A DNA stretch of 64,000 nucleotides from BJGV01 sp965205785 (GTDB lineage Bacteria; Pseudomonadota; Gammaproteobacteria; Burkholderiales; Nitrosomonadaceae). The translations under genes were made by a program, and so were the position numbers. Positions 62,880 through 64,000 of this stretch are shown here, piece after piece. How positions within the stretch are numbered: position 1 is the stretch's first letter; each line of letters opens with the position of its first letter. The notes under the pieces were generated by a model. That model saw only the letters and a list, made by a program, of their open reading frames with translations, searched no databases and had not been told where the DNA came from. The DNA lies in contig OZ242188.1 in assembly GCA_965205785.1 (NCBI GenBank), forward strand, positions 62,001 to 126,000, written 5' to 3'.

Positions 62880-64000
62880 TCAGACAAACATCTGCTGCAT
62901 CAAACCCTTTTTGAAGGCCTTGCAGTGTTCGAGTTCGGTTGTGATCAGATCTATTTTCCGATCAATCGCGCAAAGGAAGTCCGCGATCTTTTGTTGTTCG
63001 GGGATGGCGGGCGTCAGAAGGGTCAATGCCTTCAGACCGTCTGAAGTTAGTCCCTTAATCGATGTGCCTTGACATAAACGAAGAAGATTGCTGGAGCTGT
63101 TCAGCAGCCAATATCCAAGGAAGAGAACATTGTCAGTCCTCGGTGTAAAATTTGAGAAGTCCTGGCTTGTACAAATCTCTTGCCGCGAGACTGTTAGCTT
63201 ACCGACACCAACTCGAGATACGATCAGAACACTATTCGCGGGCACAATTTTTGTGGCGGAGCCATTGATTGCCGCTTCGCTGATCCATCGCGTGATGATC
63301 GGGCCGCTCAAATCGCCGTCGCAAATATCAGAGCTTGAAACCCACGGAATTTGTCCATTCCAATAATCCGCGTTCATTGTATCCGGTGTGCCGCCACCCG
63401 AGAATTTACCTAGATCCCCCAGCCGTTTCTCCTCCCACTCCGGAAACGCATTGCCTTGCTCGTCCCGGAAGCGAAGCTTCTGAGAAAACAGTTGTTGCAT
63501 GCACCCCTTTTTGTAGTCTTCCAAAAGGGATTTTTTCTGCGTGACCTGTGCGATTTTGGTGTCGATGGCAGAAAGAAAAGCCGCGATCTTTTGTTGTTCA
63601 TCAAAATGGGGAATTTTAACTTGAAGAGTCGCTAGATCAGAACCATAAATATGGTAAACAGTTACACCTGATACCAACCTCATTATCATATTTCTATGAG
63701 CGGCAACAAAGTAACAGAAAAACAAATTAAAAATTCGATTTGTACGAATGATAAGTATGTCTCCGCCTAAAACAACTCCTGCTTCATCAAGTGCACTTGC
63801 AATAGCTAAGCCTGTTGGAGTTACATCAGAGGTTGGCATCAGAATATCGTTCTTTTCACTTAGTACAGAATCGGATTTTTCTGTGTCCGTTCTAGATATG
63901 ACGGTTGTAATGCCCTCGTTATAGATGGTAAAAAGTTCGCCATAACGGATACACCTATTTTTTCCGTTCTCTGAAATTTCCGCTTTTGAAATGCCCTTTC
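62880..64000 (-). CDS. hsdS: Type I restriction specificity subunit HsdS (5' end beyond window)
   Basis: DNA-recognition subunit shared by the type I methyltransferase and restriction complexes. At least 373 codons are open to the window edge. Two target-recognition domains are seen: part of TRD1 (ISKAEISENGKN ... LATLQVKIPHFDEQQKIAAFL) and TRD2 (WEEKRLGDLGKFSGGGTPDT ... LTLLTPAIPEQQKIADFL). Each is followed by a conserved helical spacer (SAIDTKIAQVTQKKSLLEDYKKGCMQQLF and CAIDRKIDLITTELEHCKAFKKGLMQQMF). hsdM is expected upstream, outside the window. Confidence 0.93.
   Translation of the reverse strand, partial: KGISKAEISENGKNRCIRYGELFTIYNEGITTVISRTDTEKSDSVLSEKNDILMPTSDVTPTGLAIASALDEAGVVLGGDILIIRTNRIFNLFFCYFVAAHRNMIMRLVSGVTVYHIYGSDLATLQVKIPHFDEQQKIAAFLSAIDTKIAQVTQKKSLLEDYKKGCMQQLFSQKLRFRDEQGNAFPEWEEKRLGDLGKFSGGGTPDTMNADYWNGQIPWVSSSDICDGDLSGPIITRWISEAAINGSATKIVPANSVLIVSRVGVGKLTVSRQEICTSQDFSNFTPRTDNVLFLGYWLLNSSSNLLRLCQGTSIKGLTSDGLKALTLLTPAIPEQQKIADFLCAIDRKIDLITTELEHCKAFKKGLMQQMFV

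Overview
The window looks like a betaproteobacterial chromosome, probably Nitrosomonadaceae (Nitrosomonas-like). The first 8 kb carries, all on the minus strand, the order tRNA-Tyr, tRNA-Gly, tRNA-Thr, tuf, tRNA-Trp, secE, nusG, rplK, rplA, rplJ, rplL, rpoB, with beta-type EF-Tu and RpoB. The genus is an inference from gene order and protein flavour, not from a search.

Layout. (1) 1-8.0 kb: translation/transcription operon and four tRNAs. (2) 8.2-10.3 kb: a SYLF-domain lipoprotein, a DUF2905 membrane protein, a small unknown and AT-rich spacer. (3) 10.32-16.95 kb, repeat copy A: a coiled-coil membrane protein, an autotransporter 3' stub, a higBA toxin-antitoxin pair, a second and frameshifted coiled-coil gene, and a 1087-aa autotransporter whose start codon lies upstream of 29 heptanucleotide repeats. 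(4) 16.95-22.5 kb: gene fragments, an ATPase/STAS-like regulator, a Gp49-type HigBA pair bracketed by type I-E CRISPR-repeat-like sequences, remnants of a DUF4143 ATPase and a metallophosphoesterase, and a voltage-gated K+ channel gene interrupted by 12 heptanucleotide repeats. (5) 22.5-37.1 kb: a defence island with a DUF2779 nuclease-like protein, an excisionase-like HTH, a SNF2 helicase, DUF4391, type III Mod and Res, and a TrlF-type ATPase. (6) 37.1-46.0 kb: a decayed prophage or phage-plasmid of alphaproteobacterial flavour (lysozyme, 3TM holin, tail-tip fragment, two XRE regulators, Fic, DUF6900, DUF6362, primase-helicase, sigma-like protein). (7) 46.1-48.5 kb: a GC-richer DUF2924 plus large serine recombinase cassette. 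(8) 48.77-58.73 kb, repeat copy B: a second, same-orientation copy of region 3 with a 2126-aa autotransporter. (9) 58.7-64 kb: a type I restriction locus (hsdS, HEPN-like scrap, hsdR) in which HsdR carries an N-terminal MNT nucleotidyltransferase domain.

How the parts work together. Copies A and B are long direct repeats flanking about 32 kb of accessory DNA, so recombination between them could delete or excise the island, and their identical beta-barrel ends suggest gene conversion. Heptanucleotide tracts occur in two unrelated membrane-protein genes (autotransporter and K+ channel) where unit loss or gain changes reading frame, which points to phase variation by slippage. The defence and prophage genes carry many single-base lesions (frameshifts, in-frame TAA or TAG), so this block is either decaying or contains uncorrected sequencing errors. 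The most novel-looking items are the MNT-HsdR fusion next to a HEPN scrap, the CRISPR-repeat-like brackets around a toxin-antitoxin pair, the repeat-controlled K+ channel, and two XRE regulators that each sit on three direct repeats with identical 20/29-bp spacing.
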